From Tardibacter sp963781025 (lineage in GTDB: Bacteria > Pseudomonadota > Alphaproteobacteria > Sphingomonadales > Sphingomonadaceae), in assembly GCA_963781025.1 (NCBI GenBank), contig CAWADU010000003.1, positions 2,046,001-2,110,000 on the forward strand: 64,000 nt of DNA, written 5' to 3'. The notes under the pieces were generated by a model. That model was given only the letters and a program-made list of their open reading frames with translations, searched no databases and had not been told where the DNA came from. The position numbers and the translations under genes were made by a program. Shown here in pieces: positions 42,446 to 52,149 of this stretch; the stretch's first letter is position 1; each line of letters opens with the position of its first letter.

Positions 42446-45174
42446 GGTCTGCCGCTCAACCCCTGCTGTTCCTCTTGGTTTTTCTGATGCACGAAATGCG
42501 GGTTCATTGAAAGCCTTGCGCTGACGTGCGCGATAGCAGCATCAAGCGTCAGTCGCGTGACAGGCGTTCCCGGCGGAAACGCCGTCAAAAGGCGTGACGG
42601 GGTGGCGGCGGAAAGCAGCACGAAGACGCCCCGATCGTCCGCGCGGCGGATCAGCCTCCCGAATGCCTGCGCCAGCCGCGCGCGCACCACCTGGTCATCA
42701 TGGGAAGACCCGCCGCCCGCTGCCCTTCGCGCCGCGTGCAGCACCGTGGGGCGCGGCCAGGGAACGCCCTCCATCACCACCAGCCGCAGCGAGTGGCCGG
42801 GCACGTCGACCCCATCGCGGAGCGCGTCGGTGCCGAGCAGCGACGCATGCGGGTCATCACGGAAGATGTCGACCAGCGTGCCGGTATCGATCGGGTCGAC
42901 ATGCTGGGCATAGAGAGGCAGCCCGACCCGAGCGAGAGGATCGGCGATGCGGGCATAAACGGCCTTCAGCCGCTGGATCGCGGTGAACAGGCCCAGCGCG
43001 CCGCCGCCCGCCGCCTCGATCAGCCGGGCATAGGCGCCGGACAGCGCAGCCAGATCGCCGCGTTTCACATCGGTGACGATCAGCACCTCGCTGTTCGCGG
43101 CATAATCGAATGGACTATCCGCTTCGAAGCGCGCGGGTTCGAGATCGAGGTGCGTCGCACCGCTGCGGGCGTCCGCCGTCGCCCAGCCTTCCGCGCCCTT
43201 CAACGTCGCAGAGGTAATGAGCGCGCCATGAGCGGGCTCCAGCACCACCTGTGCGAGCGGGCGCGTGGGGTCGAGCCAATGCCGGTGGAGGCCGATGTCA
43301 TATTCGCGCCCCTCGACGCGGTCCACCGCCAGCCAGTCGACGAAATCGGGGTCGGGAGCGCCGCCGATCCGGGAAAGCAACGCAATCCATCCGGCGATCG
43401 TCTGCGCGCGAAAGCCGAGGCCTGTCGCAGCACCGTCGATCCGTGCGCGCGCCTGCGCGTCGAGCCAATCGGGCGCATCCTCCAGCACCGCCTCCAGTCG
43501 CCGCTGGAGCGCCGCCATCGGCCGGGTCAGTTCCTCAAGCGCCGCCGCCGCGTCGCCCGCGGCTGCGACGAGCCCGGCATCAAGTTCGGCCGCTTCGGTT
43601 TCAAGCCCATAGCCCGCGTCCTGCGCTCTTGCCCGGGCCAGCGTCACACCGCGCACTTCGGCGAGCAGTCTTTCAATGGCACCGAACGGATCGCCGTCGG
43701 CCAGCCGCGCCACCCAGCCATCGGATGGCAGGTTGCGCGCGGCGCTGATGATCGCCTCTATCGCAGCCGCGCCCGCCGCATCATAGCTGGCGACGTCCAT
43801 CAGCCGCGCCGAAAGACCGCGCCTGCGCCCCCGTGCGCGGGACTCGGGTCCCAGCAGCCAGCGGCGGAGTTCGATCGCCTCCTGCCCCGTCAGCGCCACC
43901 GCAAAGGTCGAATCGGCGGCATCGAACAGATGGTGCCCCTCGTCGAACACCAACCGTGTCGGTGAGCCGCCCATCTCGCGTCCGCGCGCGGCTAGCAACA
44001 TGACGAGCGCATGATTGGCGATGACGAGATCGGCATGTTCCGACGCCCGCGCCGACCGTTCGATGAAACAGCGGCGGAAATGCGGACAGCCGGCATAGAC
44101 GCATTCGCCGCGCCGGTCCGTCAGGGCGTTGGCGCCGTTGCGGCGAAACAGCGTCGGCAGCCAGCCGGGCAGGTCGCCGCCCACCATGTCGCCGTCGCGG
44201 GTATAGGCCGCCCAGCGCGCCGTCAGATGCGCAAGGATCGCCGCCCGGCCCTGGAATCCGCCTTGCAGCGCCTCTTCCAGATTGAGGAGGCAGAGGTAGT
44301 TCTCGCGGCCCTTGCGCACCACGACCCGCCGCGCGCGCTCCGCCGCGCCGGGGATCAGCCGCGCCGCCTCGCGGTCGAGCTGGCGTTGCAGCGCCTTGGT
44401 ATAGGTCGAAAGCCACACCACGCCGTCGGCCTTCTCGGCCCAGAGCGACGCAGGCGCGAGATAGCCCAACGTCTTGCCGATCCCCGTGCCTGCTTCGGCA
44501 AGCACAAGATTGGGCCGCCCCGCCTCTCGCCGTGGCGCGAAGGCGCCCGCCGCCGCATCTGCATAGGCGCGCTGGCCGGGGCGCTGCTCGGCGCCATGCC
44601 CGGTCAGTCCCGCAAGCCGCTGCTGCACCTCGTCGCCGCCGATCGCGACGGGTCGGGGCGCGGGGCGCGGGGCCGTTTCTTCCCATTCCGGCAGGCGCGA
44701 GAACAGCCATCGTTCCGGACGCTCGGGCTTTTTCAGCCGTTCAAGCACGGGTTGCGCCCACGGCCATTTCGCGCGGGCAAGCGCCTGCGCTGAATCCCAC
44801 GCGCCTTCGCGTTCAGGCCAGTCGCCATCCAGCCGGGCAAGCAGAGCATCGGCAGCCTCGCGAAGGAATGCGGCCGCCATGGCGTCACTGTCCAGCGGTT
44901 CCAGCCCAAGCGCGCGCGCCATGCCGGCAGCCGTCGGCACCGCGAAGCGTGCCGGATGGACGAAGGCGAACAGCTCCAGCAGGTCCAGCCCGGACAGATC
45001 GCCGTAGCCCAGCCGCGCGGCGGTCAGCGGCGCGTTGAGGAGAATCATGGGCGTATCGGCGGCGCGCGCGATTGCTTCGCCGCGCCCTACGCTCACCGTT
45101 TCACCGCTGGCGAGCGCCACCCAATTGCCGGCATGGCTTGCAACAAGCGCAGGATAAGGCAAAGGAGCAGCCAT
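42442..45174 (-). CDS. DinG/XPD-type ATP-dependent DNA helicase
   Basis: Superfamily 2 helicase of 910 residues. Residues 1-170 are an extra N-terminal region unlike E. coli DinG. Walker A is AEAGTGIGKTLGYLAPASLW near residue 230, the Walker B DEGH is RLVFDEGHHLFDAADS, and between them four cysteines can hold a 4Fe-4S cluster (one in YLCLLNLEEA, then GECVYAGCPHFRRC). The C-terminal QAFGRLIRRADDRGVFVLLS is motif VI. Starts 11 bp from divergent lysyl-tRNA synthetase. Likely acts on R-loops, D-loops or forked DNA. Confidence 0.92.
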   Translation of the reverse strand: MAAPLPYPALVASHAGNWVALASGETVSVGRGEAIARAADTPMILLNAPLTAARLGYGDLSGLDLLELFAFVHPARFAVPTAAGMARALGLEPLDSDAMAAAFLREAADALLARLDGDWPEREGAWDSAQALARAKWPWAQPVLERLKKPERPERWLFSRLPEWEETAPRPAPRPVAIGGDEVQQRLAGLTGHGAEQRPGQRAYADAAAGAFAPRREAGRPNLVLAEAGTGIGKTLGYLAPASLWAEKADGVVWLSTYTKALQRQLDREAARLIPGAAERARRVVVRKGRENYLCLLNLEEALQGGFQGRAAILAHLTARWAAYTRDGDMVGGDLPGWLPTLFRRNGANALTDRRGECVYAGCPHFRRCFIERSARASEHADLVIANHALVMLLAARGREMGGSPTRLVFDEGHHLFDAADSTFAVALTGQEAIELRRWLLGPESRARGRRRGLSARLMDVASYDAAGAAAIEAIISAARNLPSDGWVARLADGDPFGAIERLLAEVRGVTLARARAQDAGYGLETEAAELDAGLVAAAGDAAAALEELTRPMAALQRRLEAVLEDAPDWLDAQARARIDGAATGLGFRAQTIAGWIALLSRIGGAPDPDFVDWLAVDRVEGREYDIGLHRHWLDPTRPLAQVVLEPAHGALITSATLKGAEGWATADARSGATHLDLEPARFEADSPFDYAANSEVLIVTDVKRGDLAALSGAYARLIEAAGGGALGLFTAIQRLKAVYARIADPLARVGLPLYAQHVDPIDTGTLVDIFRDDPHASLLGTDALRDGVDVPGHSLRLVVMEGVPWPRPTVLHAARRAAGGGSSHDDQVVRARLAQAFGRLIRRADDRGVFVLLSAATPSRLLTAFPPGTPVTRLTLDAAIAHVSARLSMNPHFVHQKNQEEQQGLSGRP

Positions 45175-45185
45175 AGAGTCCGGTT

Positions 45186-46788
45186 ATGCCGAACAGAACA
45201 GAAGAGCAACAGACCTTGACCGAGTTTCGTGACGCCGCCCTCAATTCCAAAGCCTGGCCGTTCGAGGAGGCGCGCAAGCTGCTTGAGCGCTATAAATCGG
45301 GCGCGCCCGCCAAAGGCCATGTCCTGTTCGAAACCGGCTATGGCCCCTCGGGTCTGCCGCACATCGGCACGTTCGGCGAAGTGGCGCGCACGACCATGGT
45401 TCGCCGCGCTTATGAAATCCTGTCAGACACGCCCACCCGCCTGATCGCCTTTTCGGATGACATGGATGGGCTGCGGAAGGTTCCCGACAACGTTCCCAAC
45501 CAGGCGCTGCTCGCCGAACACCTCGGCAAGCCGTTGACCCAGGTGCCCGATCCGTTCGGCAAGTTCGAAAGCTTCGCGCATCACAACAATGCGATGCTGC
45601 GCGATTTCCTCGACCGCTTCGGCTTCGAATACGAGTTCGCATCGGCCACCGACTATTACCACGCGGGGAAATTCGATCCGGTGCTGAAGGCGGTGCTCGC
45701 GAATTACGAGAAGATCATGGCAGTGATGCTGCCGACGCTCCGCGAAGACCGGCGCAAGACCTATTCGCCCGTTCTTCCCGTCGATCCCAAGACCGGCGTT
45801 GTCCTGCAGGTGCCCTTGACCGAATGGAACGCCGAAGCCGGGACGGTGAGCTATTTCGATCCCAATGACGGGCAGGACATGACCGTGTCGATCCTGTCGG
45901 GCGGGGCCAAGCTGCAATGGAAAGTCGACTGGGCGATGCGCTGGACGGCTCTTGATGTCGATTACGAGATGGCGGGCAAGGACCTGATCGATTCCGTCAC
46001 CCAGTCGTCGAAAATCGCGCGCGTGTTGGGCGCCCGGCCGCCCGAAGGCTTCAACTACGAGATGTTCCTCGACGAAAAGGGCGAGAAGATCTCCAAATCC
46101 AAGGGCAACGGCCTGTCGATCGAGGATTGGCTGACCTATGCCACGCCCGAAAGCCTGTCGCTCTACATGTACCGCGAGCCGAGGAAAGCCAAGCAACTGC
46201 ATTTCGGCGTGATCCCGAAAGCGGTCGACGAGTATTATCAGTTCGTCACCGCCTATCGGGGCCAACCGGTCGAACAGAAGCTGGGCAATCCGGCGTTCCA
46301 CATCCACGGCGGCAACCCGCCTGCCGGCGCGCCCCCCGTCAGCTTCGCGTTGCTGCTCAATCTCGTCGCGGTGGCGGGCACCACCGACAAGGCGGTGCTC
46401 TGGGGCTTCGTCAGTCGTTATGTGCCGGGCGCGAATGCCGATACCCAGCCCGAGCTTGACCGGCTGCTGGGTTATGCGCTCGCCTATCACCGCGATTTCA
46501 TCGCCCCGACATTGAAGCGCCGCTCGCCCGATGAACGCGAGGCCGCCGCGCTTCGCAATCTCGACGCGCGCCTTGCCGCGCTGCCGGATGGCGCGGAAGC
46601 CGACGTCATTCAGTCTGAGGTGTTCGAAGTCGGGCAAGGCCGCGGGATTCGAGCCCTTGCGCGACTGGTTCAAGGCGCTCTACGAAACCCTGCTCGGCTC
46701 CTCCCAGGGGCCGCGCATGGGCTCCTTCATCGCGCTTTATGGCATCGCCAATGCCCGCAGGCTCATCGACGAGGCACTGGGCGGCTGA
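45186..46788 (+). CDS. lysS: Class I lysyl-tRNA synthetase, frameshifted near the 3' end
   Basis: Charges tRNA-Lys; the class I form (also written lysK) is characteristic of alphaproteobacteria and archaea. HIGH-type motif GYGPSGLPHIGTFGEVART near residue 55 and KMSKS-type motif EKISKSKGNGLSIEDW near residue 305. The first frame reads to 46802 but leaves the family near codon 480 (EVFEVGQGRG...). The correct end, KAAGFEPLRDWFKALYETLLGSSQGPRMGSFIALYG, is in the +1 frame and stops at 46788. An extra G in the GGG near 46632 explains it. Essential gene, so a consensus error is likely. Confidence 0.92.
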
Positions 46789-46826
46789 CGACGTTCGAAT
46801 GAAGTAAAGTCAGCCTTGCACGCCTC

Positions 46827-47246
46827 TTACTCGCTGTTCCCCACGGTCAGCGCCACTTCCTGTCCGTGCGACACCTCAAGCACATTGCCGTCAGGGTCGG
46901 CGATATAGGCCCAATATCCGACTGGCGGTCCCCAATCCTCGGGCCCGTTCAGAAGAACGCCCGCCGACCGCGCCTTGTCCGCCAATTGGTCGACCTCGGC
47001 TCGGGCGGCGCAGGCTACGCCCAGATGGCCGATGGGGCCTAGCGCGCGATCCTTCAGCCCCGGCTGCTGGATCAGCACGATGACGAAGGGGCGGGTAAGG
47101 TCGCTGATCCACGCGACGACCTGGCCCCGCCCCGCGCCATTGCGCCGGTGGACCACCTGCATCCCGGCATATTCGGCATAGAAGGCGATGCTGGCGTCGA
47201 TATCCTGGACGACGAGGGCAATGTGGGTGAAGCCGATATCCGACAT
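46827..47246 (-). CDS. VOC-family (glyoxalase/bleomycin-resistance-like) protein
   Basis: 139-residue vicinal-oxygen-chelate protein. Two beta-alpha-beta-beta-beta modules: FTHIALVVQDIDASIAFYAEYAGMQVVHRR with a metal-ligand histidine, and GPIGHLGVACAARAEVDQLADKAR, ending GYWAYIADPDGNVLEVSHGQ with a ligand glutamate. Substrate unknown. 32 bp downstream of it on the plus coordinates begins the 3' end of the DUF885 gene. Confidence 0.9.
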   Translation of the reverse strand: MSDIGFTHIALVVQDIDASIAFYAEYAGMQVVHRRNGAGRGQVVAWISDLTRPFVIVLIQQPGLKDRALGPIGHLGVACAARAEVDQLADKARSAGVLLNGPEDWGPPVGYWAYIADPDGNVLEVSHGQEVALTVGNSE

Positions 47247-47278
47247 TTCCGCCCTTCCCGCGTCGACGATGTTCGCCG

Positions 47279-49111
47279 CTATCTCTGCGCCGCGATCCAG
47301 TTATCGATTTTGGCCTCCAGAACCTCCATCGGCAAGGCGCCTGTCATCAACACCTGTTCGTGGAACGCGCGTACGTCGAATTTGGGTCCAAGCGCCTGCT
47401 CGGCCTTCGTTCGCAGCTTGCGAATGGTCAATTGGCCGACCTTGTAGGCAAGCGCCTGTGCCGGATAGGCGATGTAGCGTTCCACCTCCGCCGTCGCATC
47501 GGTTTTGCCCATGCTTGAATTGGCAAGCATATAGGCGATGGCCTGGTCGCGGGTCCAACCCTTGGTGTGGATGCCGGTATCGACGACCAGCCGCATCGCG
47601 CGCATCATTTCGTCGTCATAGGCGCCGAACCGCTGATAGGGATCGGTTTCCATGCCGAGTTCCGGCCCCAGGCTTTCGGAATAGAGCGCCCAGCCCTCGA
47701 CATAGGCGGTATTGCCGTCGAACCTGAGGAAATTGGGCAGGCTCGCGTTTTCCTGGGCAAGGCTGATCTGGAAATGGTGCCCCGGTATCGCCTCGTGGAG
47801 GTAGAGCGTCTCCATCCCCGGCGTCGTGCGGGAGGGCAGGTCATAGCTGTTGTAATAAAAAACGCCCGGCCGCGAACCGTCGGGCGTGCCCTGCATATAA
47901 TAGGCCCCGGCCGACGTCTTTTCGATGTACGAAGGCACCGGACGGATCTCGAGCGGCGCCTTCGGGATGGTCGAAAACAGCTTGGGAACGGCCGCATCGA
48001 CCCGCTTGCCGATTGCGCGATAGCCGTCGCCGAGCGCCTGCACCGTCGGCAACTTGAATTTCGGATCGTTGCGCACATAGTCGAAGAACTTGGACAGCGA
48101 TCCCTTGAACCCCACCCGGGTCTTGATCGTTTCCATGCCCTGTTTTATGCGCGCGACTTCGCTCAAGCCAAGCTGATGGATTTCTTCCGGCGTCATGGTC
48201 GTCGTGGTCTGTCGTTCCACCAGATAGGCGTAATAGGCAGCGCCGCCGGGCATCTGGCTCAAGCCCACGCTCGCCCTCGCCTCCGGCAGATATTCGGTCT
48301 TCAGAAAATCGCGCAGGCGCTTGAAGGCTGGATCGATCTTCGTGGCGATCGCCGCGCGATAGGCCGATGTCAACCGCGTCTTGTCTGCATCCTCAAATGT
48401 TGCGGGCATCTTTCTGATCGGCCCGTAGAAGGTCGATTTATCGACGCCTTGCGCGATGAGGTCGTCCAACTGGCCGACCATGTTGTTGACGACCAGCTTG
48501 GGCTGGGTCACGCCCTTTGCCGCACCTTCGCGGAACCGGACGATGGCTTCATCGAGAAAGGCGACGAACCCATCGATGCGGGAGAGTCCGTTTTCATAGT
48601 CGGCGACCGTCTTGTAGGGTGCGGCCCCTTCGCCCGATGACAGATCGGGAAAGTAGATGTGCAGGCCGTTGAAATGGTCGATCGGCAGTTCGACTTCTAT
48701 CGCCGCCAGATCGGGCTGGAGCCCGCGAAGATCCAGCGTCCGCTGCCATTTGAACGTGTCGTAAAGGACTTGGTCGGTCTGCGAAAGCTGCGCACGATCG
48801 ATCGCGGCCAGCCGCTTGAGGTCATCCTCGGCGGCCGCACGTTCGGCCGCTATATGCGCGTCGGAAAGCATGTCGCCGAACCGGGCTGCATAGCGCATAT
48901 CGCCGCGATAGAGCGCGTTCAGCGGATTGAGCTTGAGATTGGCCTCGTCGCTGTCGCTGAACAATTGGCGCATTCGCGTCGCGGCGTCCTGAACGGCTGG
49001 CGCTGACTGCTCTGTCGCCGCGCTCATTGTTGCGGGCGGTTTTGACTGTTGCGTGCAGGCGGCAAGAAGCGCGCCGGCGGCCGATGCGAGCATGATCGAT
49101 CGATAGGACAT
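47279..49111 (-). CDS. DUF885 family lipoprotein (putative metallopeptidase-like)
   Basis: 610 residues with a lipoprotein signal (SIMLASAAGALLAACTQQS, Cys19 lipidated). The body is DUF885: LYLHEAIPGHHFQISLAQEN gives an HE-x3-GHH zinc-binding-like motif, followed by FDGNTAYVEGWALYSESLG with the second glutamate and WTRDQAIAYML. Proteins of this family are usually annotated as hypothetical or M3-like peptidases; activity is inferred. Confidence 0.9.
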   Translation of the reverse strand: MSYRSIMLASAAGALLAACTQQSKPPATMSAATEQSAPAVQDAATRMRQLFSDSDEANLKLNPLNALYRGDMRYAARFGDMLSDAHIAAERAAAEDDLKRLAAIDRAQLSQTDQVLYDTFKWQRTLDLRGLQPDLAAIEVELPIDHFNGLHIYFPDLSSGEGAAPYKTVADYENGLSRIDGFVAFLDEAIVRFREGAAKGVTQPKLVVNNMVGQLDDLIAQGVDKSTFYGPIRKMPATFEDADKTRLTSAYRAAIATKIDPAFKRLRDFLKTEYLPEARASVGLSQMPGGAAYYAYLVERQTTTTMTPEEIHQLGLSEVARIKQGMETIKTRVGFKGSLSKFFDYVRNDPKFKLPTVQALGDGYRAIGKRVDAAVPKLFSTIPKAPLEIRPVPSYIEKTSAGAYYMQGTPDGSRPGVFYYNSYDLPSRTTPGMETLYLHEAIPGHHFQISLAQENASLPNFLRFDGNTAYVEGWALYSESLGPELGMETDPYQRFGAYDDEMMRAMRLVVDTGIHTKGWTRDQAIAYMLANSSMGKTDATAEVERYIAYPAQALAYKVGQLTIRKLRTKAEQALGPKFDVRAFHEQVLMTGALPMEVLEAKIDNWIAAQR

Positions 49112-49167
49112 GATCGGGAAATCCTCCAGAGGACCATGACTTAGTGCTAATGACCATGCTGAAGGTA

Positions 49168-49203
49168 GGCAAGAGAGACTGGAAATTTTCCAGCCTCTCT
49201 GCC
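49168..49203. repeat. Long imperfect hairpin between the RcnB-like and DUF885 genes
   Basis: Inverted repeat: GGCA-A-GAGAG-A-CTGGA ... TCCAG-C-CTCTC-TGCC, about 14 pairs with one bulge and one mismatch around a small A/T loop. No T-run follows on the minus strand, so it is not a classic terminator. It may stabilise the RcnB-like mRNA end or act in the leader of the DUF885 gene. Confidence 0.5.
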
Positions 49204-49225
49204 CGTAATGATATCTGTGCGCGGA

Positions 49226-49678
49226 TTACCAGAAGAAGTTGTGGATGACGTCGCGGATGACGCCCGTGCGGGTATTGACCAGAAGCGCGTCATTACCATA
49301 GCGAACCCAGCGCTCGCGGCCGCTCACGCGCGGCAGGCGGTACTGCCAGGGGTCTGCTATAAGATAGCGCGGCCCGTAATAGATCACCGGCAGGCGTACG
49401 CCCGGCCTCCACGCGCGGTAACGGTATCCGGCGGGTCCGACATAGGCCGGCCGATGATAGAGCGCGCGATTGCGGGCGCGATGTTCTCTCCAGGCGTCGC
49501 GGCGATCCTCCCGCAGCTCCTGGCGATCTTCGCGGGCCTCCCGCCAATCGCCCTTGCGGATGTCGCGGCGGATTTCGTGACGATCCTGCCGCAATTCGGC
49601 CCTGTGCTCCGGCTGGGCCTGGGCGGCTGTTGGCAACGCTATCACCGCCACCAGGCCGACATAGATCAGACTACGCAT
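49226..49678 (-). CDS. RcnB-family periplasmic protein
   Basis: 150 residues from ATG 49678 (MRSLIYVGLVAVIALPTAAQAQ, a clear signal peptide). A charged helical stretch rich in Arg/Asp/Glu (HEIRRDIRKGDWREAREDRQ) spans about 25-75. The C-terminus (YRLPRVSGRERWVRYGNDAL then VIHNFFW) is the RcnB domain pattern. RcnB-type proteins affect Ni/Co homeostasis in E. coli, but alphaproteobacteria carry many copies with unknown roles. No metal exporter is adjacent. Confidence 0.83.
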   Translation of the reverse strand: MRSLIYVGLVAVIALPTAAQAQPEHRAELRQDRHEIRRDIRKGDWREAREDRQELREDRRDAWREHRARNRALYHRPAYVGPAGYRYRAWRPGVRLPVIYYGPRYLIADPWQYRLPRVSGRERWVRYGNDALLVNTRTGVIRDVIHNFFW

Positions 49679-49829
49679 ATGTTCCTCCTGCATTTCCGGA
49701 ACCAACCTGTCGGACTTGCAAGTGGAGGTTTGAACCAGTGCTTCTGAACGAAACGAAAACGACTTCGTCAGCTTTTTGAAAGATTTGCAGAATCCAGAGA
49801 TGATTGCATAGATTGCAGCCGTGGGTGTT

Positions 49830-49928
49830 TATTTCGCACTTGCGAGATATTTTTGTGCGGTGCACAAAGGAGGTGCCTTTCAGGCATCCTCTCCTAAAAA
49901 CTTAGCCGTCCTTCGGGGCGGCTTTTTT
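49830..49928 (+). ncRNA. Candidate small RNA ending in a strong terminator
   Basis: Inferred from an orphan terminator and an upstream hairpin whose 3' side and following single strand read CATCCTCTCC, an anti-Shine-Dalgarno-like stretch seen in several alphaproteobacterial regulatory RNAs. The 5' end is not defined by sequence; 49830 is a guess. No homology was tested. Confidence 0.4.
49905..49928 (+). terminator. Orphan rho-independent terminator
   Basis: Stem GCCGTCC / GGGCGGC with UUCG tetraloop, followed by eight T. A very stable intrinsic terminator on the plus strand. Both neighbouring genes are on the minus strand, so it ends an unannotated plus-strand transcript. Confidence 0.85.
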
Positions 49929-50075
49929 TTGGCATCTCTCCAACGCGGGATGATATCGGCGAATCGCGACGGCGCAAGCGGTCAATTACGCATGCCAATA
50001 TTTAGTTTTTTCAAAAGCTGCAGGCCGCCCTTTTGGCTCCCTGCGAATCAGCTCGTTTTTGAATGGGCAGGCCGA

Positions 50076-52124
50076 TCAGCGCCCGGTATAGCGAAGCGCA
50101 AGCCAGAGCGTACGCGGACTGGCGTATTCGACCACGCCCGTGCCCGAAATTGCAGCTTCCACGCGCGTGTTCATCAGATTTTCGGCTCTTGCCTCGGCGC
50201 TGAACCCGCCGCCCAGCGGCACCGAAATAACGGCGTCGACCGTTGTCGCATCATCGAGCCGACGCTGGTTCAGGTCGTCCTCGAACTGGCCGGATAGGTA
50301 GCGTCCGGTGATTGAAGCGGTCAGGCCGTGCTTGCCGCGCCAGGAAACCGTCGTACCGGCATTGTGCTTTGCCGTTTGCGCGGGCCGCAGCCCATCCAGC
50401 GCGGACGCGAGACCCGAGGCGCGGACGCGTGAATCGGCATAGGCATAGGAAAGCGACAGGTCCCAGTGCCCATAGGTGACGCCGGCATCGACCTCGACAC
50501 CCCGCGCCCGGATGGCGTCCACGTTCTGGCGCGCCCGGCAGGCGCCCGTGACTATGCCCACGCCCGGGCAGATGCGGCCCGCCAGCGGGACGGTCACATT
50601 GGCGATCGCATTATCCAGGCGGTTCCAGAACAACGTGGCGCCGGCCCGCGCGTTGCTGAGCGGCTGGAAAACGACACTTGCCTCCACCCCCCTGAGCCGT
50701 TCGGGACGCAATGACACATTCGCGGCGGTGGCATCCGCTCCGGCACGAAACGGGCGGTACAGTTCGTTGAGGGTCGGCAGCCGGTAGCCGAGATAGCCCG
50801 CCGATCGCAAGGTGATGGCGGGGGCGGGATTATAGGCGATGCCGATCCGGCCGGTCGGTTTCCAATGGCTGCGGTCGGCCGCTTCGACATCGCGGATGGA
50901 TGCGCCCGTCGCGATGGTCTTTTCGCGCAGGAAGCCGTTCTTTATCTGCCAATGATCGATACGCCCCCCGCCGGTCAGCGTTACACCATCAAGCGGCTTG
51001 AGACTGGCTTCGATGAAGCTGCCGACCGTGGCATTGCGTCCGCCCGCATTGCGCAGCCGCGTGGGCGCACCCCCAACGAAGGTGAATTTTTCTTCGGTCC
51101 GGCCCACCACCTGCCGGTAGTCGACCCCGATGCGCAGTTCGGCATTTTCACCCAGCGGCGGCCGCAGCTCGATCTTTGCGCCATAACCGGTCGCCGGGGT
51201 GTTGTACTGGTCGAGCGAAGCCGTTGCCGCCGAACGGCCCGGCGCAACTGCCGCGAACAGCGAGCTGAACTGGCGGGCCTGCAGATAAGCCAGCGCCTCC
51301 CAGGCCCATCGGCCGTTGCCGATCAGTCGCACGCTCGCGTCCTGCCCAAGCGTGCTGTTGTCGCTAAAGGCGGTGCCCCGGCTGCGGTCATCACCAAACA
51401 GGCTGGCGGCGGCCTGCAATTCCGCATCATCGCCTAACGGCACCACTGCTCGGACGCGTGTGCTCCACTGCCTATAATCGGCCGGAATATCGGCCGCGCC
51501 GCGCGCGCTTTTCGCAATGGGGACAAAGCCGTCCCCCTGATCGAAGCGGCCCGACACGGATACGAAACCGCCGCCCAGTTCGCCCAAAACACCCGCATCC
51601 GCGATCAGCGAATCGCGGCTTCCATAGGCGACGCCGCCGGCGAACGGCGCCAATTGATCGGGCGTGGCGCTGCTGATTTCGATGGTTCCGGCCAGCGCGC
51701 CTGCGCCGAACGGCCCAGCCCCGCCGCCGCGTGTCACGCGGACGAAGCCGAACCTGCGAGGATCGAGCGCCGGCCAATCGATCCAGCCGCCAAAGGGATC
51801 GGCCACGGGCACCCCGTCCAGCAACACCAACGCCCGCGCCGAGGCATTGCCCCCCAGCCCGCGCAGGGACGCCCCCTGGCTGGTCGGATGAGCCGACCGC
51901 GAGTCCGATCGGCGAAACTGATGAAAACCCGCTGCGTCGCGCAGCACATCCTCCAGGCGGTTCGACGCCGACGCCTCCAGCCGCGCCCGATCGATCACCT
52001 TGACGTCGTAGGCGGTATCGCCAAGACCAGCGGGCAGGCCCTGTCCGGTGATGACGATCTCACCCGCCGTCTCCGCTCCAACCGGCGTGGCAATCAACAC
52101 CGCCGAAACCAGAAGCCTGCGCAT
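50076..52124 (-). CDS. TonB-dependent outer-membrane receptor (BtuB-like)
   Basis: 682-residue receptor with signal peptide (MRRLLVSAVLIATPVGAE), plug domain (LEDVLRDAAGFHQFRRSDSRSAHPTSQGASLRGLGGNASARALVLLDG, read in parts, with DPFGGWIDW) and a 22-strand barrel. Size and plug pattern fit BtuB/CirA-type siderophore or cobalamin receptors; the leader resembles a cobalamin riboswitch, which supports B12 or a corrinoid. The last residue is Arg rather than the usual aromatic. AGGGGGAAGG lies immediately before the ATG. Confidence 0.9.
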   Translation of the reverse strand: MRRLLVSAVLIATPVGAETAGEIVITGQGLPAGLGDTAYDVKVIDRARLEASASNRLEDVLRDAAGFHQFRRSDSRSAHPTSQGASLRGLGGNASARALVLLDGVPVADPFGGWIDWPALDPRRFGFVRVTRGGGAGPFGAGALAGTIEISSATPDQLAPFAGGVAYGSRDSLIADAGVLGELGGGFVSVSGRFDQGDGFVPIAKSARGAADIPADYRQWSTRVRAVVPLGDDAELQAAASLFGDDRSRGTAFSDNSTLGQDASVRLIGNGRWAWEALAYLQARQFSSLFAAVAPGRSAATASLDQYNTPATGYGAKIELRPPLGENAELRIGVDYRQVVGRTEEKFTFVGGAPTRLRNAGGRNATVGSFIEASLKPLDGVTLTGGGRIDHWQIKNGFLREKTIATGASIRDVEAADRSHWKPTGRIGIAYNPAPAITLRSAGYLGYRLPTLNELYRPFRAGADATAANVSLRPERLRGVEASVVFQPLSNARAGATLFWNRLDNAIANVTVPLAGRICPGVGIVTGACRARQNVDAIRARGVEVDAGVTYGHWDLSLSYAYADSRVRASGLASALDGLRPAQTAKHNAGTTVSWRGKHGLTASITGRYLSGQFEDDLNQRRLDDATTVDAVISVPLGGGFSAEARAENLMNTRVEAAISGTGVVEYASPRTLWLALRYTGR

Positions 52125-52149
52125 CCTTCCCCCTTGTCCGGCTCGTTTT

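Larger units (their letters stand above)
49679..50075. other. 397 bp intergenic region with a candidate small RNA
   Basis: Lies between the RcnB-like start and the 3' end of the TonB receptor gene. It is AT-richer than the coding flanks. A strong plus-strand terminator at 49905-49928 is preceded by a second imperfect hairpin (GGTGCC at 49872-49877 pairing with GGCATC at 49883-49888). No open frame with a credible start is seen. Confidence 0.5.

Noticed and set aside
42700..43965. 421-codon plus-strand open frame
   Set aside because: Antisense to the DinG-type helicase; no domain or start signal of its own.
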